Numbered from the stretch's first letter, positions 26,929-36,701 are shown. The stretch: DNA of 64,000 bases from Leptospira sp. B5-022 (GCF_000347035.1 NZ_ANIJ01000005.1:1-64000); one strand, 5' to 3'. Translations and numbers: made by a program. The notes: generated by a model from the sequence alone, not told the origin.

Positions 26929-29015
26929 CCGAATACTCCCTTAGTAAAACTTAAAACCAGATCGATTCCCTTGATCCCGAAAAAAGGAAGGATAAGTCCG
27001 CCAAATCCATAAATAAACACGTTCCGGGCCAGAACGGAATCAGCACCGACAGGCCTATAGCTTACCCCTTTTAATGCAAGAGGTACCAAAAAAACTAAGA
27101 TCAAGGCGTTAAAGATCACGGCACTCAAAACCGCGGATTCTGGACTTGAAAAACCTAGAATATTCAAAATCGATAAAGCCCCTATTCCAGCTACGGGAAA
27201 TAGCCCGGCAAACATCGCAGGCAAGATCACAAAATATTTAGATACATCGTTTGCGATACTGAAAGTGGTCAAAGAACCCCTTGTCATCAGAAGTTGTTTT
27301 CCAATCTCCACGATCTCGATTAGTTTGGTAGGGTTGCTGTCCAGATCGATCATATTCCCGGCTTCCCTCGCAGTTTGGGTCCCTGTGTTCATCGCAACTC
27401 CCACATCCGCTTGTGCCAAGGCGGGAGCATCGTTCGTCCCGTCACCGATCATAGCCACTAGTTTCCCGCCCGCCTGTTCTTCTCGGATACGCTTTAGTTT
27501 TGTTTCAGGAGTTGCCTCAGCTATAAAATCATCCACTCCTGCTTCTGCGGCGATTGCTGCAGCAGTCAAAGGATTATCTCCCGTGATCATCACGGTTCGG
27601 ATCCCCATTTGTCTTAACCTTGCAAATCTTTCCTTGATCCCACCTTTTACTATATCCTTAAGATGGATGACTCCTAAAATTTCTCTTCCTTCTGAGACTA
27701 CTAAGGGAGTTCCTCCTTCTCTCGCGATCTCATCCACTATATTCGAAATTTCCTGAGGATATTCTCCGCCTAGTCCCGTAATATGATTTCGAATGGATTC
27801 GGAGGATCCTTTTCTGATCACGCGTTTTGCTTTTCCGTCTGGATCGGGATCAAAGTCCACACCGCTCATTTTACTTTTAGCAGTGAACGGAACAAATTTA
27901 CCGCCTAACTCCGATAAGTTCCTTCCTCTTAGATCGAATTTTTCCTTCGCTAAGACTACGATGGATCTTCCTTCAGGTGTTTCGTCGGAAAGAGATGCAA
28001 GTTGCGCCGCATCGGCTAGATCCTTTTCCGAAATTCCAGGGGCGGGAACAAACCTGGTAGCCATTCTGTTTCCCAAAGTGATTGTCCCTGTTTTGTCCAA
28101 TAATAGAACGTCTATATCTCCCGCTGCTTCGATTGCTCTTCCGGACTTTGCAATTACGTTCCTTCTCATAAGTCTATCCATACCGCTGATACCGATCGCT
28201 GACAATAATCCTCCGATGGTAGTAGGGATCAAACATACTAAAAGACCAACTAACGCAGGAAAAGAGCCCGCGAGCCCCAAATCTCCACCGCCTTCCTTTT
28301 GGCTATAGAATACTGCAGGCACAAGCGATGTAATCGCGACTAAAAACACCAAAGACAATGCTGAAAGAAGAATGGAGAGCGCGATCTCATTCGGTGTCTT
28401 CTGCCTGGAAGCTCCTTCTACAAGCGAGATCATTTTATCTATAAAAGTTTTTCCCGGGTCTGTTGTGATCTGCACTACGATCTTATCGCTCAAAACTTTC
28501 GTGCCCCCGGTGACTGCGGATCTATCTCCTCCCGATTCTCGGATCACCGGAGCGGATTCTCCCGTAATCGCAGATTCATCCACAGAAGCGATACCTTCCA
28601 CAACCTCACCGTCTCCCGGGATCAAGTCTCCGGCTTGGCAAACCACCTTGTCACCGGTCCTTAACTCGGAAGAAGGTATTACAACGACCGAACTTCCGTT
28701 TAATCTATTTGCTTTGGATTCCTTTCTCGTCTTCTTTAATGATTCCGCTTTCGCTTTCCCTCTACCCTCGGCTAATGCTTCCGCAAAATTCGCAAATAAA
28801 ACGGTGGCCCATAACCAAATAGAGATCTGCAAACCGAAGCTTAGATTTACGGGATGAAAAATTATATCATAAGAACTTAATATTGCTCCTATATATACGA
28901 TGAACATTACTGGGTTCTTCCATTGAACTCTCGGATCCAATTTTACGAAAGAATCCAAAATTGCTTTCAACAGAGATTTCGGATCCTGGAAGAAAGAGGA
29001 ATTTTTGTTTTTCAT
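26925..29015 (-). CDS. kdpB: Potassium-transporting P-type ATPase subunit KdpB
   Basis: The 696-residue catalytic subunit. It has the actuator TGESAPV, the phosphorylated aspartate in [14 protein letters not shown] (near residue 307), the KdpB-type nucleotide site ([12 protein letters not shown] and [11 protein letters not shown]) and the hinge [14 protein letters not shown] with [16 protein letters not shown]. Length and motifs are normal for KdpB. The gene lies 10 bases after kdpA with AAGG before its ATG. Confidence 0.97.
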   Translation of the reverse strand: MKNKNSSFFQDPKSLLKAILDSFVKLDPRVQWKNPVMFIVYIGAILSSYDIIFHPVNLSFGLQISIWLWATVLFANFAEALAEGRGKAKAESLKKTRKESKANRLNGSSVVVIPSSELRTGDKVVCQAGDLIPGDGEVVEGIASVDESAITGESAPVIRESGGDRSAVTGGTKVLSDKIVVQITTDPGKTFIDKMISLVEGASRQKTPNEIALSILLSALSLVFLVAITSLVPAVFYSQKEGGGDLGLAGSFPALVGLLVCLIPTTIGGLLSAIGISGMDRLMRRNVIAKSGRAIEAAGDIDVLLLDKTGTITLGNRMATRFVPAPGISEKDLADAAQLASLSDETPEGRSIVVLAKEKFDLRGRNLSELGGKFVPFTAKSKMSGVDFDPDPDGKAKRVIRKGSSESIRNHITGLGGEYPQEISNIVDEIAREGGTPLVVSEGREILGVIHLKDIVKGGIKERFARLRQMGIRTVMITGDNPLTAAAIAAEAGVDDFIAEATPETKLKRIREEQAGGKLVAMIGDGTNDAPALAQADVGVAMNTGTQTAREAGNMIDLDSNPTKLIEIVEIGKQLLMTRGSLTTFSIANDVSKYFVILPAMFAGLFPVAGIGALSILNILGFSSPESAVLSAVIFNALILVFLVPLALKGVSYRPVGADSVLARNVFIYGFGGLILPFFGIKGIDLVLSFTKGVFG

Positions 29016-29025
29016 AATTATAACC

Positions 29026-30705
29026 TTAAAATTTCGAACCGGAATGCAGAAGAATATGTTCGCTTCCGGGTCCTAAGACCAAAACAGGCAGGAATGTTAG
29101 AGCTCCTACCAAGAAGATCACGGAAAGTAGAAGTAACACAAACAAAGGACTCTCCGTGGAGAAAGTACCTTCTCCCTTTGGAGCGATCTTTTTGCCGAAT
29201 AAGGTTCCTCCCAGCCCCAAAGCCGGAATGATCACCGCAAATCTTCCTACCAACATACAGAAAGAAAGAGACAAATTGTAGAATGGAGTATTCGCATTCA
29301 AACCTGCAAATGCAGATCCGTTGTTTCCCGAAGCGGATGCAAATGCGTATAAAATTTCAGTCAAACCGTGAGGGCCCAAATTCGTTCGAGAGGATAGAGC
29401 GGATCCGTGAAGAAGGGAAAATGCAGTGAAGAGAAGAATACAAAGTCCAGGAAGCAAAACACCGACGAGAGCGAGTTTTACTTCTTTTGCTTCTATTTTT
29501 TTTCCTAAATATTCCGGAGTGCGTCCCACCATAAGTCCTGCAATAAATACAGTCAGAATAACGTAGAATAACATTCCCACAAGTCCGACACCTACTCCTC
29601 CGAATACGACCTCTCCCAGAAGAATGTTCCAGACTGCAACCCCTCCTGCAAGAGGAGAAAAACTATCGTGCATCGCATTTACGGAACCGTTAGACGCCGC
29701 TGTGGTCGCCATTCCCCAAAGAACGCTCTGGGCCACTCCGAATCTGGTCTCCTTCCCTTCCCAATTTCCTGCAAAATTACTTTCCGACCAAAGGGATACG
29801 GAAAGGCTCAAACAGAAGAGCAAAGTCATTCCTAAAAATATAGAAAGACCTGCCTTCCAAGAACCTACCCATCTTCCATAAGCAAAAGGTAATGCTCCAG
29901 GAAGAAGTAAGATCAAAATACATTGGATCCAACTAGAAAAGACCGTAGGATTTTCGAAAGGATGAGCGGAGTTTACACCGAAAAAACCTCCTCCATTCGT
30001 TCCCAATTGTTTGATCGCAATCTGAGAAGCGGCAGGTCCAAGAGGGATCTTTACGGAACGACCTTCTATCCCGATGGAATCAGCATACTTGGAAAAATCC
30101 ATAACCACACCTTGGGAAACCAAAACGAAAGCGACTAAGATAGAGATCGGTAAAAGAATATATAATATACTTCTTGTAAGATCCATATAAAAATTTCCGA
30201 TCCCCGAAGACTCACCTGGTTTGGAGATCATCCCTCTTGCCATAGCCGCAAGAACGGCGATCCCTACCCCTGCGCTTATAAAATTCTGCACTCCTAAAAG
30301 TAACATTTGGCTTAAGTAAGAGAGGGACACTTCTCCGGAATAGGCCTGCCAGTTCGTATTCGTTACAAAACTAACGGAAGTATTCCAAGCCAGATCCCAA
30401 GCGACTCCGGATTTACCTTCCGGATTTCCGGGAAGAAGTCCTTGAAAATGGAGCCCGAGAGCGACCAAGGCTAAACTCAAAACCGTAAAAATACCGATAT
30501 CGAATAGATAGCCTTTCCAATCCGAATTCTGGTCCTCCTTTATTCCGGAAATCTTATATAGAAAAGATTCGAATTTAGAAAGAAAGGTAAATCGTTTAGA
30601 AACTTCGCCCTTAAGAACGTCCGCTATGTAAATTCCTAAAAAGGGAGAAAGAAGAAATAAAACCGCAAAATATAAAAAAAAGAAGATCGAGTCGTTTCCG
30701 TTCAT
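29026..30705 (-). CDS. kdpA: Potassium-transporting ATPase subunit KdpA
   Basis: The 559-residue channel-like subunit that binds K+ on the periplasmic side. About ten membrane helices are visible. The four pore loops can be located through [51 protein letters not shown] and [21 protein letters not shown], each with the expected asparagine/glycine-rich filter. The ATG follows kdpF by 9 bases, and its ribosome site (AGGGG) overlaps the kdpF stop. Confidence 0.97.
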   Translation of the reverse strand: MNGNDSIFFFLYFAVLFLLSPFLGIYIADVLKGEVSKRFTFLSKFESFLYKISGIKEDQNSDWKGYLFDIGIFTVLSLALVALGLHFQGLLPGNPEGKSGVAWDLAWNTSVSFVTNTNWQAYSGEVSLSYLSQMLLLGVQNFISAGVGIAVLAAMARGMISKPGESSGIGNFYMDLTRSILYILLPISILVAFVLVSQGVVMDFSKYADSIGIEGRSVKIPLGPAASQIAIKQLGTNGGGFFGVNSAHPFENPTVFSSWIQCILILLLPGALPFAYGRWVGSWKAGLSIFLGMTLLFCLSLSVSLWSESNFAGNWEGKETRFGVAQSVLWGMATTAASNGSVNAMHDSFSPLAGGVAVWNILLGEVVFGGVGVGLVGMLFYVILTVFIAGLMVGRTPEYLGKKIEAKEVKLALVGVLLPGLCILLFTAFSLLHGSALSSRTNLGPHGLTEILYAFASASGNNGSAFAGLNANTPFYNLSLSFCMLVGRFAVIIPALGLGGTLFGKKIAPKGEGTFSTESPLFVLLLLSVIFLVGALTFLPVLVLGPGSEHILLHSGSKF

Positions 30706-30714
30706 TTCGATCCC

Positions 30715-30798
30715 CTAAAATTTTTCCGGTTTTAAAATAGAGAAGAATAAATAACCGCATAATGCGATCACTAAAGTAATTAGGAATGTATAGGACAA
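30715..30798 (-). CDS. kdpF: Potassium-transporting ATPase small subunit KdpF
   Basis: A 27-residue single-helix peptide. Read on the minus strand from a TTG it gives LITLVIALCGYLFFSILKP then EKF and stop, matching the KdpF pattern of one membrane helix ending in L-x-P-E-K/R-F. A GGGAGG stands 5 bases before the TTG. Position immediately before kdpA is the universal one. KdpF stabilises the KdpABC complex in lipid. It is easily missed because of its size and non-ATG start. Confidence 0.85.
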   Translation of the reverse strand: MSYTFLITLVIALCGYLFFSILKPEKF

Positions 30799-30836
30799 GA
30801 ATCCCTCCCATGCGGAAATTTTCCGACTGTTCCAAA

Positions 30837-30865
30837 AACCTAACCGTTTTTTCGGAATTCGTCAA
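30837..30865 (-). promoter_or_regulatory. Possible kdp promoter
   Basis: On the minus strand TTGACG and TAGGTT are separated by 17 bases, about 40 bases before kdpF. The -10 is poor, as expected for a promoter that depends on an activator such as KdpE. Confidence 0.4.
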
Positions 30866-30895
30866 TGCGAACCCGTATGAGGAGGAGGGGTAAAC

Positions 30896-30913
30896 GCGTT
30901 AATTTTGCGTTAA
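30896..30913. promoter_or_regulatory. Direct repeat TTAACGC x2, candidate KdpE site
   Basis: On the minus strand two TTAACGC units are spaced exactly 11 bases apart, one DNA turn, and end about 30 bases upstream of the proposed kdp -35. OmpR-family dimers bind direct repeats with this phasing. Confidence 0.45.
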
Positions 30914-30940
30914 GATATCGAGGGATTCCCAGAAAGAATA

Positions 30941-30994
30941 CGGAGTTCACGAAGGATCTATCGCTCTTTGTGAACTCTATGTGCTCCTGTGAAA
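30941..30994. repeat. CACAGAG-type repeat, copy B (partial)
   Basis: The right half (CTTTGTG, CTCTATGTGCTC, TGTGAAAT) matches copies A and C. The left half is degraded, leaving a local hairpin GAGTTCAC/GTGAACTC. It ends 5 bases beyond the stop of the nitroreductase gene. Confidence 0.45.
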
Positions 30995-30998
30995 TATT

Positions 30999-31712
30999 CT
31001 ATTTATAAAATTTCACTAGATCCGAAACTTCTTCCCTTGGTGTATGAAATTTATTTAATACGGAATCCGGTTTAGGATATCCTAAGCTCAATCCGCAGAC
31101 CACTTTTTCCGATTCCGCTAAGCCCAATTCTTTTCTGACTACTTCCGGAAAGGCGGATAGCGCTGCTTGAGGAACCGTCCCCAGTCCGTAACTCCGAGCA
31201 AGAAGCATAACTGTATTCAAAAAACAGCCGATGTCCAAAGCGATATAAAAATTGAGTTCGAATTCCGTTGTGATAAATACGGCTGTAGGAGCTCCAAAAA
31301 ACTCGAAATTGCGGAGCATGAATTTATCTCTGGCTTCCTTATCCTTTCTTTCAATTCCGGCAGCTCCGTAGATCTTCATTCCAAGATCGAACATCCTTCG
31401 TTTAGCATCCGCCGGAAAACCGGTAGGCCATATCGTATCCGGCACAGGAGTTTCGGACTGTTTTGCCCTCTCTTGTAATAGTTCCGCCATTCTTTCCCGT
31501 TTCGCACCGCTTACCACATGTACCTTCCAGGGTTGGCTGTTTTTCCAACTGGGAGCACGCAAGGACTTGGAGAATAATTCCTGTAATACGGAATCCTCCA
31601 CAGGCTTGGAAAGATAATCCCGGATACTATGACGGGTGAAAACCGCCTCTTCTACACTGGAAGCAATACCCGAAATATCGATGGATTCGGTTTCTGAGGA
31701 TAAAGAAGACAT
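30999..31712 (-). CDS. Nitroreductase-family flavoprotein
   Basis: A 237-residue FMN-dependent oxidoreductase. The family's opening RHSIRDYLSKPV, then LRAPSWKNSQPWKVHVVSG (FMN and substrate contacts), the central DIGCFLNTVMLLARSYGLGT and the end VVCGLSLGYP are all present. Typical reactions are NAD(P)H reduction of nitro groups or quinones. GGAGG stands 5 bases before the ATG. It is divergent from a TetR gene with an inverted repeat between them, so it is probably the regulated target. Confidence 0.88.
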   Translation of the reverse strand: MSSLSSETESIDISGIASSVEEAVFTRHSIRDYLSKPVEDSVLQELFSKSLRAPSWKNSQPWKVHVVSGAKRERMAELLQERAKQSETPVPDTIWPTGFPADAKRRMFDLGMKIYGAAGIERKDKEARDKFMLRNFEFFGAPTAVFITTEFELNFYIALDIGCFLNTVMLLARSYGLGTVPQAALSAFPEVVRKELGLAESEKVVCGLSLGYPKPDSVLNKFHTPREEVSDLVKFYK

Positions 31713-31777
31713 ATAGACCTCCGATTTAGACTTGCATTTTAATAAATTCGGGCCTTTCTGGAAGAAGAAGGACTCGG

Positions 31778-31795
31778 ACAGACAAGTCTGTCTGT
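31778..31795. promoter_or_regulatory. Inverted repeat ACAGACA-AGTC-TGTCTGT, probable TetR operator
   Basis: Perfect 7-base arms around 4 bases lie in the intergenic space between nitroreductase and tetR. It sits about 23 bases before the tetR ATG, so it probably serves autorepression and control of the divergent gene. Confidence 0.6.
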
Positions 31796-31818
31796 TATTT
31801 CACCCTCGGAAGAAAAAA

Positions 31819-32412
31819 ATGTCAACCAAAGAAAAAGGGGTAAAAGACAGGATTTTGGAAACCGCAGTCAGACTTTTCCAAACACAAGGGTACGGAAATA
31901 CCGGGATCAACCAGATTATCCAAGAATCCCAGACTGCAAAGGCCAGCTTTTACGATTATTACCCCTCTAAGGATCTATTAGGAAAGGCATATATAGAATT
32001 TTACGGAAAAGAACAAATTATCCTGTTGGAAAAATTACGTTCCAGATCGCAGAATGCTCGGGACTTCATACAAGCCTGGACCCATATACTAAAGAGGCAG
32101 ACCAGAAATAGCGAATTCGCAGGCTGCCCTATGGCAAACACAGCGGCTCAAATCGCGTCTTCTTCTCCTTCTATCTCCGAAGAAGTCAAAAAATTAGTCC
32201 TAAGAACCGTGGAATTTCTATCCATCTATCTAAAAGAAATGCAGAAAAAAGGACAGATCCCTAAGAATGCGGATACCCAATCCTTGGCACGTAAGATTTT
32301 TGCTTGTTATGAAGGCGTATTGCAGATCTGGAAACTGACCGGAAAAATTTCCGCGTTAGACGATTTACCGGAGATGGTGGATGCGATCATTAAAAGTTCA
32401 GGGAAGAAGTAA
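31819..32412 (+). CDS. TetR-family transcriptional regulator
   Basis: A 197-residue regulator. The helix-turn-helix includes GINQIIQESQTAKASFYDYYPSKDLLGKAY near residues 25-55. The C-terminal part (FAGCPMANTAAQIASSSPSI) matches the subgroup with the TetR_C pattern found in YcdC/AcrR-like repressors of oxidoreductase genes. I start at the ATG giving MSTKEKG, with GGAAG at about 7 bases; an upstream in-frame start would run through the operator. It is divergent from the nitroreductase gene. Confidence 0.88.
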   Translation: MSTKEKGVKDRILETAVRLFQTQGYGNTGINQIIQESQTAKASFYDYYPSKDLLGKAYIEFYGKEQIILLEKLRSRSQNARDFIQAWTHILKRQTRNSEFAGCPMANTAAQIASSSPSISEEVKKLVLRTVEFLSIYLKEMQKKGQIPKNADTQSLARKIFACYEGVLQIWKLTGKISALDDLPEMVDAIIKSSGKK

Positions 32413-32414
32413 AT

Positions 32415-32441
32415 AGACCCGGCGGAAATCCCGCCAGGTTC
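32415..32441. terminator. Bidirectional hairpin between convergent genes
   Basis: GACCCGGCGG and CCGCCAGGTT pair around a short A-rich loop. It lies between the tetR stop and the lipoprotein stop, where a shared terminator is expected, though no long T-run follows. Confidence 0.45.
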
Positions 32442-32450
32442 TGAAAGAAT

Positions 32451-32990
32451 TTATGGGCTTGAAAAGTTAACTGTAGTTGAGATCTCAGTGGTTCCCACGA
32501 TATATAATAGGAAATAATAAGATCCTGCAACAGTATTGGTCCAAGTAAATGTATCCGGTGCGGGATCATTAAAGTTCGGATTGTTAAACTTAGTAAGTCC
32601 ATCAACAATCGCGCTTTCTGCGAGAGGACAATCAGCCGCCTCGTATACTGTTGCCTCTCCAGCCGCTTGTGGGTTTTCTACGACGTTTGCACCGGTCAGA
32701 ACAACTGTATCGTTTACTTGAGCTCCCAAAATTTCTACGATCGCGATTGGGTGATTTACAAATGGAATTCTTCCCCAAGTAACGTTGACGGTTCCGCCGT
32801 CTCTGGCAGCGCGAGTACGATTAACTGCGATGGCCGCTTTACCGGGAAAATCCACTAAACAGTCTCCCCCACCGTTAAGAGCGCTTAATATTGCTAAATT
32901 ATTCAGGTCGTCACCATCGTCCTTTTTACAATCAACGAAAGAAGCCGAAAGTAAAAGCACCAATAATAACCAAATCGCTTTTTGTTTCAT
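32451..32990 (-). CDS. Leptospiral-type lipoprotein, function unknown
   Basis: A 179-residue lipoprotein precursor. The signal runs to SASFVDC, a loose spirochaetal lipobox with cysteine near residue 21, followed by a charged KKDDGDD linker and LNNLAILSALNGG. The mature part has two cysteines (in GGDCLVDFPG and EAADCPLAES) that could form a disulfide and looks beta-rich. I take the ATG giving MKQKAIW: GGAGA precedes it, and the longer reading would put charged residues before the signal. No family function is recognised; surface exposure is possible. Confidence 0.75.
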   Translation of the reverse strand: MKQKAIWLLLVLLLSASFVDCKKDDGDDLNNLAILSALNGGGDCLVDFPGKAAIAVNRTRAARDGGTVNVTWGRIPFVNHPIAIVEILGAQVNDTVVLTGANVVENPQAAGEATVYEAADCPLAESAIVDGLTKFNNPNFNDPAPDTFTWTNTVAGSYYFLLYIVGTTEISTTVNFSSP

Positions 32991-33120
32991 TTGATTCTTG
33001 TCTCCACAGAACAGTCGTTCCTTATACTCGTTTCCCAAGATCGGGTCTGAGTTTCAATCTCAATATTTTGAGAAAATCAAGAAATTGACATAAATCTCTG
33101 TCATTCTGGCTTGATATTTA

Positions 33121-33149
33121 GAAAAAAGGGAAATTTATCTCCTTTTTTC
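33121..33149 (-). terminator. Hairpin after arsS
   Basis: GAAAAAAGG and CCTTTTTTC flank an 11-base loop, directly beyond the arsS stop codon. The T-rich arm on the minus strand could act as the release tract. The stem is A/T-rich, so strength is modest. Confidence 0.5.
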
Positions 33150-34193
33150 TTAGGCAATAGATCCTCCACAAGACGAACCCGATCCCGCAGTACATCCGTA
33201 ACAATGTTGGTGCAATAAGATCTCTCTAGAATCCAATACGGATTTATTGAATTCGGATATTTTACCCGCCTTACCTTCTATCCTCATGTCCAACATTTGG
33301 TTAAAATCGCAATCGAACAGGCTTCCATCCCAACCTACACTTAACGTATTGCGGCACATAACGGAGGTTACGGCGACAGGATTAAAGGAAGTTACTAACT
33401 TTTCCAAGTATGCGTCTATGTTTCCGCTTTCTAGTAAGGATTCCAAAAAGCGGCTGATAGGCATATTAGTAATTGCGAATAAGGAATTGAATTGTACGCC
33501 ATGGGCTTGCTTTAATTCCTTTTTAAAATCGTTCTCTAAGGTGGATTGTCCGCCTGTCAGAAAGGCCCCGACTGGATTATAAACTAAATTTAATACAAGT
33601 CCCGAACCGGGAACTCCATATCCAATAGAATTCAATTTCCTTAATGCTTCAATCGAACGATCAAATACCCCTTCTCCTCTTTGTGAATCCGTTCTTCTTT
33701 TTTGGAAATAAGGAAGGCTAGAAACCACTTCTAACCTGTGTTTTGCAAAAAATTCGGGAAGATCCTTATATTTTTCTCCGGCAAGAAGAATAGTAAGATT
33801 GCAACGGATCATGATCTTCTTCCCTAACTTCGAAGCCTCTTCCACGAACCATCTGAAATTGGGATTCATCTCCGGAGCCCCACCTGTGATATCCAAAGTA
33901 TTCACACCGGGAGTCGCCAAGGCAACCAAACACTCCTGCATGGTCTCTTTGTTCATAATTTCTTTTCGATCCGGACCTGCATCCACATGACAATGTCTAC
34001 AAGTCTGATTGCAAAGCTTTCCCAGGTTTACTTGTAGTATGTTCACCCCGGTCGGGAGCATAGGATAGAGTCCCACTTCTTTTAACTTGTCCGAAAAACT
34101 AGGCAACGCGAGTTTTTCGGAAACTTCCGTAAGAATTTTCAATTGTTCTTTGGAAGAAGCAAGTTCGCTCCCTCTGGCTAATAGGGACTTCAT
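33150..34193 (-). CDS. arsS: Arsenosugar-biosynthesis radical SAM protein ArsS
   Basis: A 347-residue radical SAM enzyme. The cluster motif is CNQTCRHCHVDAGP, and the C-terminal domain ends HCYGCTAGSGSSCGGSIA, the signature of the ArsS group, some members of which contain selenocysteine; here the residues are ordinary cysteines. ArsS is implicated in adding the deoxyadenosyl group to dimethylarsenite on the way to arsenosugars. AGGAG lies 9 bases before the ATG. The gene follows its usual peroxidase-like partner. No ArsM-type arsenite methylase is beside it. Confidence 0.88.
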   Translation of the reverse strand: MKSLLARGSELASSKEQLKILTEVSEKLALPSFSDKLKEVGLYPMLPTGVNILQVNLGKLCNQTCRHCHVDAGPDRKEIMNKETMQECLVALATPGVNTLDITGGAPEMNPNFRWFVEEASKLGKKIMIRCNLTILLAGEKYKDLPEFFAKHRLEVVSSLPYFQKRRTDSQRGEGVFDRSIEALRKLNSIGYGVPGSGLVLNLVYNPVGAFLTGGQSTLENDFKKELKQAHGVQFNSLFAITNMPISRFLESLLESGNIDAYLEKLVTSFNPVAVTSVMCRNTLSVGWDGSLFDCDFNQMLDMRIEGKAGKISEFNKSVLDSREILLHQHCYGCTAGSGSSCGGSIA

Positions 34194-34207
34194 ACTTTAT
34201 AAACTCC

Positions 34208-34549
34208 TTATACTCCGAGTTCCTTTACTTTATTAAGGGCTTGCACGCTATGAACGAGACTTGCTCCACCTCGGATAGCGGCACCTACATGAATGGCTTC
34301 CCACATTTGTTCTTCCGTAGCTCCTTTTTCCAAAGTATCGGTGGTATAGGCATCTATACAGTAAGGACATTGTACTACATGAGAAACAGCAAGGGCAATC
34401 AGTGATTTTTCTTTGGCGGATAAAGCCCCATCAGCAAAGACAGCACCGTAATAATCGAAAAATTTTTTTGCGAGATCGGGTCCGAATTCCCCTATATTCC
34501 CGAATTTTTTAAGATCTTCCGGTTTGTAGTATGTTGTTTCTTGAGCCAC
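34208..34549 (-). CDS. Arsenosugar-associated AhpD/carboxymuconolactone-decarboxylase-like protein
   Basis: A 113-residue protein of the AhpD/CMD fold with the redox pair CPYC near residue 56 in the context VQCPYCIDAYTTDTLEKGAT and the conserved histidine region EAIHVGAAIRGGASLVHS. Small CMD proteins of this kind accompany arsS in many genomes, and the name follows that association; the reaction is unproven. The start is GTG with GGAGG 6 bases before. It is the first gene of a two-gene operon with arsS. Confidence 0.82.
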   Translation of the reverse strand: MAQETTYYKPEDLKKFGNIGEFGPDLAKKFFDYYGAVFADGALSAKEKSLIALAVSHVVQCPYCIDAYTTDTLEKGATEEQMWEAIHVGAAIRGGASLVHSVQALNKVKELGV

Positions 34550-34652
34550 GAAAGGCCTCCGTCGTTTTTATTTATTTTCGCATTCAAAAAGAAGAATATA
34601 ATATTACTTTAAAAAACAAAAACGCTTTTGCTGATTGTCGGAGGTATTGGAT

Positions 34653-35138
34653 CTATTTTTTATCGGCGAATTGTAGGTTATTACATTTTTCGCAGACTTC
34701 CTGCGGGATCCATCCCCATTTTATCAGAAATCCGAAAACAAAACAACCCGCACAAAATCCCAATACGGATTCCAAACTTGCAAAAATGACAAGAACACCG
34801 AGTACAGCTTGGAATGCGTATACTTGTCCTAAAAATAATAGAACAAATGCCGTCCCGCTGAAAAGAACTCCTACAAACTGAGCGAATCTTTTAGGGGGAC
34901 CTGCCACTGTTTTAGAACCAAGACCGAGTAACGGTACGATCCAATGGATGGCAAGTTTCGCAAAGGGGGAAAACTTGGGACCATACAATACTCTAGCGGA
35001 AAATCCATAGAATAGCGCTCCCGCTAACCAAAGCGATTGCGTTATTATTGTGGCCAAACCTAAGATGACAACTAGACCCGCAACGGTCCTTGCCGCGTAT
35101 TCATTGACAGTGTCTGGAAAATTACCGATTCGAATCAT
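34653..35138 (-). CDS. DUF4395 membrane protein
   Basis: A 161-residue membrane protein with about four helices (22-45, 60-75, 85-105, 110-140). The features KFSPFAKLAIHWIVPLLG, AGPPKRFAQ and ESVLGFCAGCFVFG are those of DUF4395, whose paired cysteines in CAGC may be redox-active. A second pair, CEKC, lies near the C-terminus. The protein belongs to a family often found near thiol-redox genes; here it lies upstream of the arsenosugar pair on the same strand, 100 bases away. Confidence 0.7.
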   Translation of the reverse strand: MIRIGNFPDTVNEYAARTVAGLVVILGLATIITQSLWLAGALFYGFSARVLYGPKFSPFAKLAIHWIVPLLGLGSKTVAGPPKRFAQFVGVLFSGTAFVLLFLGQVYAFQAVLGVLVIFASLESVLGFCAGCFVFGFLIKWGWIPQEVCEKCNNLQFADKK

Positions 35139-35176
35139 TCTTTCTTGCCCAATGCCTTTTCGTCTAGTTAGACCTA

Positions 35177-36616
35177 ATGCCTGGAAAATTCAATAAAAAT
35201 TTCGCTATATTGAACAGAATGATTAATATACTAAAGGAATATGGAAATAATTGCCGTGGTTTTGTAGGCACTTCGACAATTTTACTCCTTTGGGCAGTTC
35301 CAATCGCGCTATTTCCTATATTTTTTGGGAGAGCTGATATCCGGCAACTTTCCCTAACCTTCTTCTTTAGCCTAAGTCTCTATATTGTATTTCTAAAATT
35401 CTTTTCAAAAGGAAATGAAAAGCTGGGAATCTGGGCCGGGCTCTTACTCAGGATCTGGTTCTTATTCACCCCGGTATTTTTGTCGGAAGATACGTTTCGG
35501 TTTTTGTGGGATGGGCTTTTGGTCTCGGAAGGCCGGTCCCCCTATTCGGAACTCCCCATCGATGTAAACTTCGAATTAGACCAAGGTTTGGAGAAGGAAC
35601 TTCTCTCTAAAATGAATTCTCCCCGGTATTATTCCGTCTATCCTCCCGTTCTACAAGTCCTGTTTTTGGTTCCTGTATTTTTCTTAAAAAGAGGACTTTC
35701 CGTTTTCTGGACGATCTCCGTCTGGAAAACAATTTTAATTTTCTTTGAATTAGGAATTCTTTATATATTTCGCAAATCGAAAAAAGAAGAAGGTTCCGGA
35801 AATTTTTTAAAGTACTGGCTCCATCCGCTCGTAATTTGGGAAGGGATCGGAAACGGTCACCCGGAACCGATCTTATTTTTCTTTTTATTTTTAGGAATAT
35901 TCTTTTGGGAAAAAGGGAAAACTTTCAGTGCGTTCATATTCTATCTTACCTCCATTTTTACCAAAATCCTCCCCTTATTAGCGCTCCCCTTCTTGTTCTT
36001 TTATTGGGGTAGAAGGTCCACTATTCGTAATATTCTGCTCTTTTTTGGTATGTGTTTTCTATTATTCGTATCTCTCCTTGTTTGGTTGTTACTCTCAGAA
36101 ACGGGAGGAACCCTTTTAGAAGAACATTGGAGAAAAGGGATCGGAGTTTATTTTACATTATTCGAATTTCATGGAGGGATCTATTATCTTCTGAAAAATC
36201 TGATCCGGCATACATGGTATCCATATTCTAGCGGGATCATACTCGGGATCTTAAACATTTTCGCGATCTGCTTTTATTCTTTTCGAGTTTCTAAGATCCA
36301 ACCGGACAATAAAACGGTTTTTCTTATGACCGTATGGATCCATTTATGCGGAATTTATTATTTGTTTTCCAGCACCGTACATCCTTGGTATTTTCTTCCC
36401 ATCTTAGCGGCTTCCATGTTTACAAAAACGATCTGGCCTTTGGTCGCTTCCGGTATCTGGATCTTATCCTATTCCACGTATTCTTCTTCTCCATTTTATG
36501 ATAGGAACTGGGTCTTAGTTTTAGAACATTCTCTCGTATTAGGAACGTTCCTCTTAGAAACTTTTTATCCGAAAACACACAAGAGAAAAGACTCTCTAAA
36601 AGTATTTACAGAATGA
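35177..36616 (+). CDS. Polytopic membrane protein, GT-C/GT87-like glycosyltransferase
   Basis: A protein of up to 479 residues with around eleven hydrophobic helices. Near residue 95 it has FLSEDTFRFLWDGLLVSEGRSPYSELP-type sequence: an acidic pair after the first loop, then GRSPY, as in GT-C fold polyprenyl-phosphate-mannose transferases (GT87 and relatives). It later has HPLVIWEGIGNGHPE and a C-terminal VHPWYFLPILA. I infer transfer of sugars from lipid carriers to an envelope or protein target. Neither the first ATG nor a second 14 codons on has a good ribosome site, so the start is open. Confidence 0.65.
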   Translation: MPGKFNKNFAILNRMINILKEYGNNCRGFVGTSTILLLWAVPIALFPIFFGRADIRQLSLTFFFSLSLYIVFLKFFSKGNEKLGIWAGLLLRIWFLFTPVFLSEDTFRFLWDGLLVSEGRSPYSELPIDVNFELDQGLEKELLSKMNSPRYYSVYPPVLQVLFLVPVFFLKRGLSVFWTISVWKTILIFFELGILYIFRKSKKEEGSGNFLKYWLHPLVIWEGIGNGHPEPILFFFLFLGIFFWEKGKTFSAFIFYLTSIFTKILPLLALPFLFFYWGRRSTIRNILLFFGMCFLLFVSLLVWLLLSETGGTLLEEHWRKGIGVYFTLFEFHGGIYYLLKNLIRHTWYPYSSGIILGILNIFAICFYSFRVSKIQPDNKTVFLMTVWIHLCGIYYLFSSTVHPWYFLPILAASMFTKTIWPLVASGIWILSYSTYSSSPFYDRNWVLVLEHSLVLGTFLLETFYPKTHKRKDSLKVFTE

Positions 36617-36701
36617 TCTAAGAATATAATTTTCTCTTGCTTAAACTTGGAAGAAGGCAAATATACTTCGAAACTTCTCACATATATCTTAGGAATCATA
36701 C

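Noticed and set aside
27265..27756. Long open frame antisense to kdpB
   Set aside because: kdpB is certain on the other strand; the antisense peptide is Ser/Ile/Pro-rich in the manner of a mirror frame. The same holds for 27793-28308 and 28372-28857.
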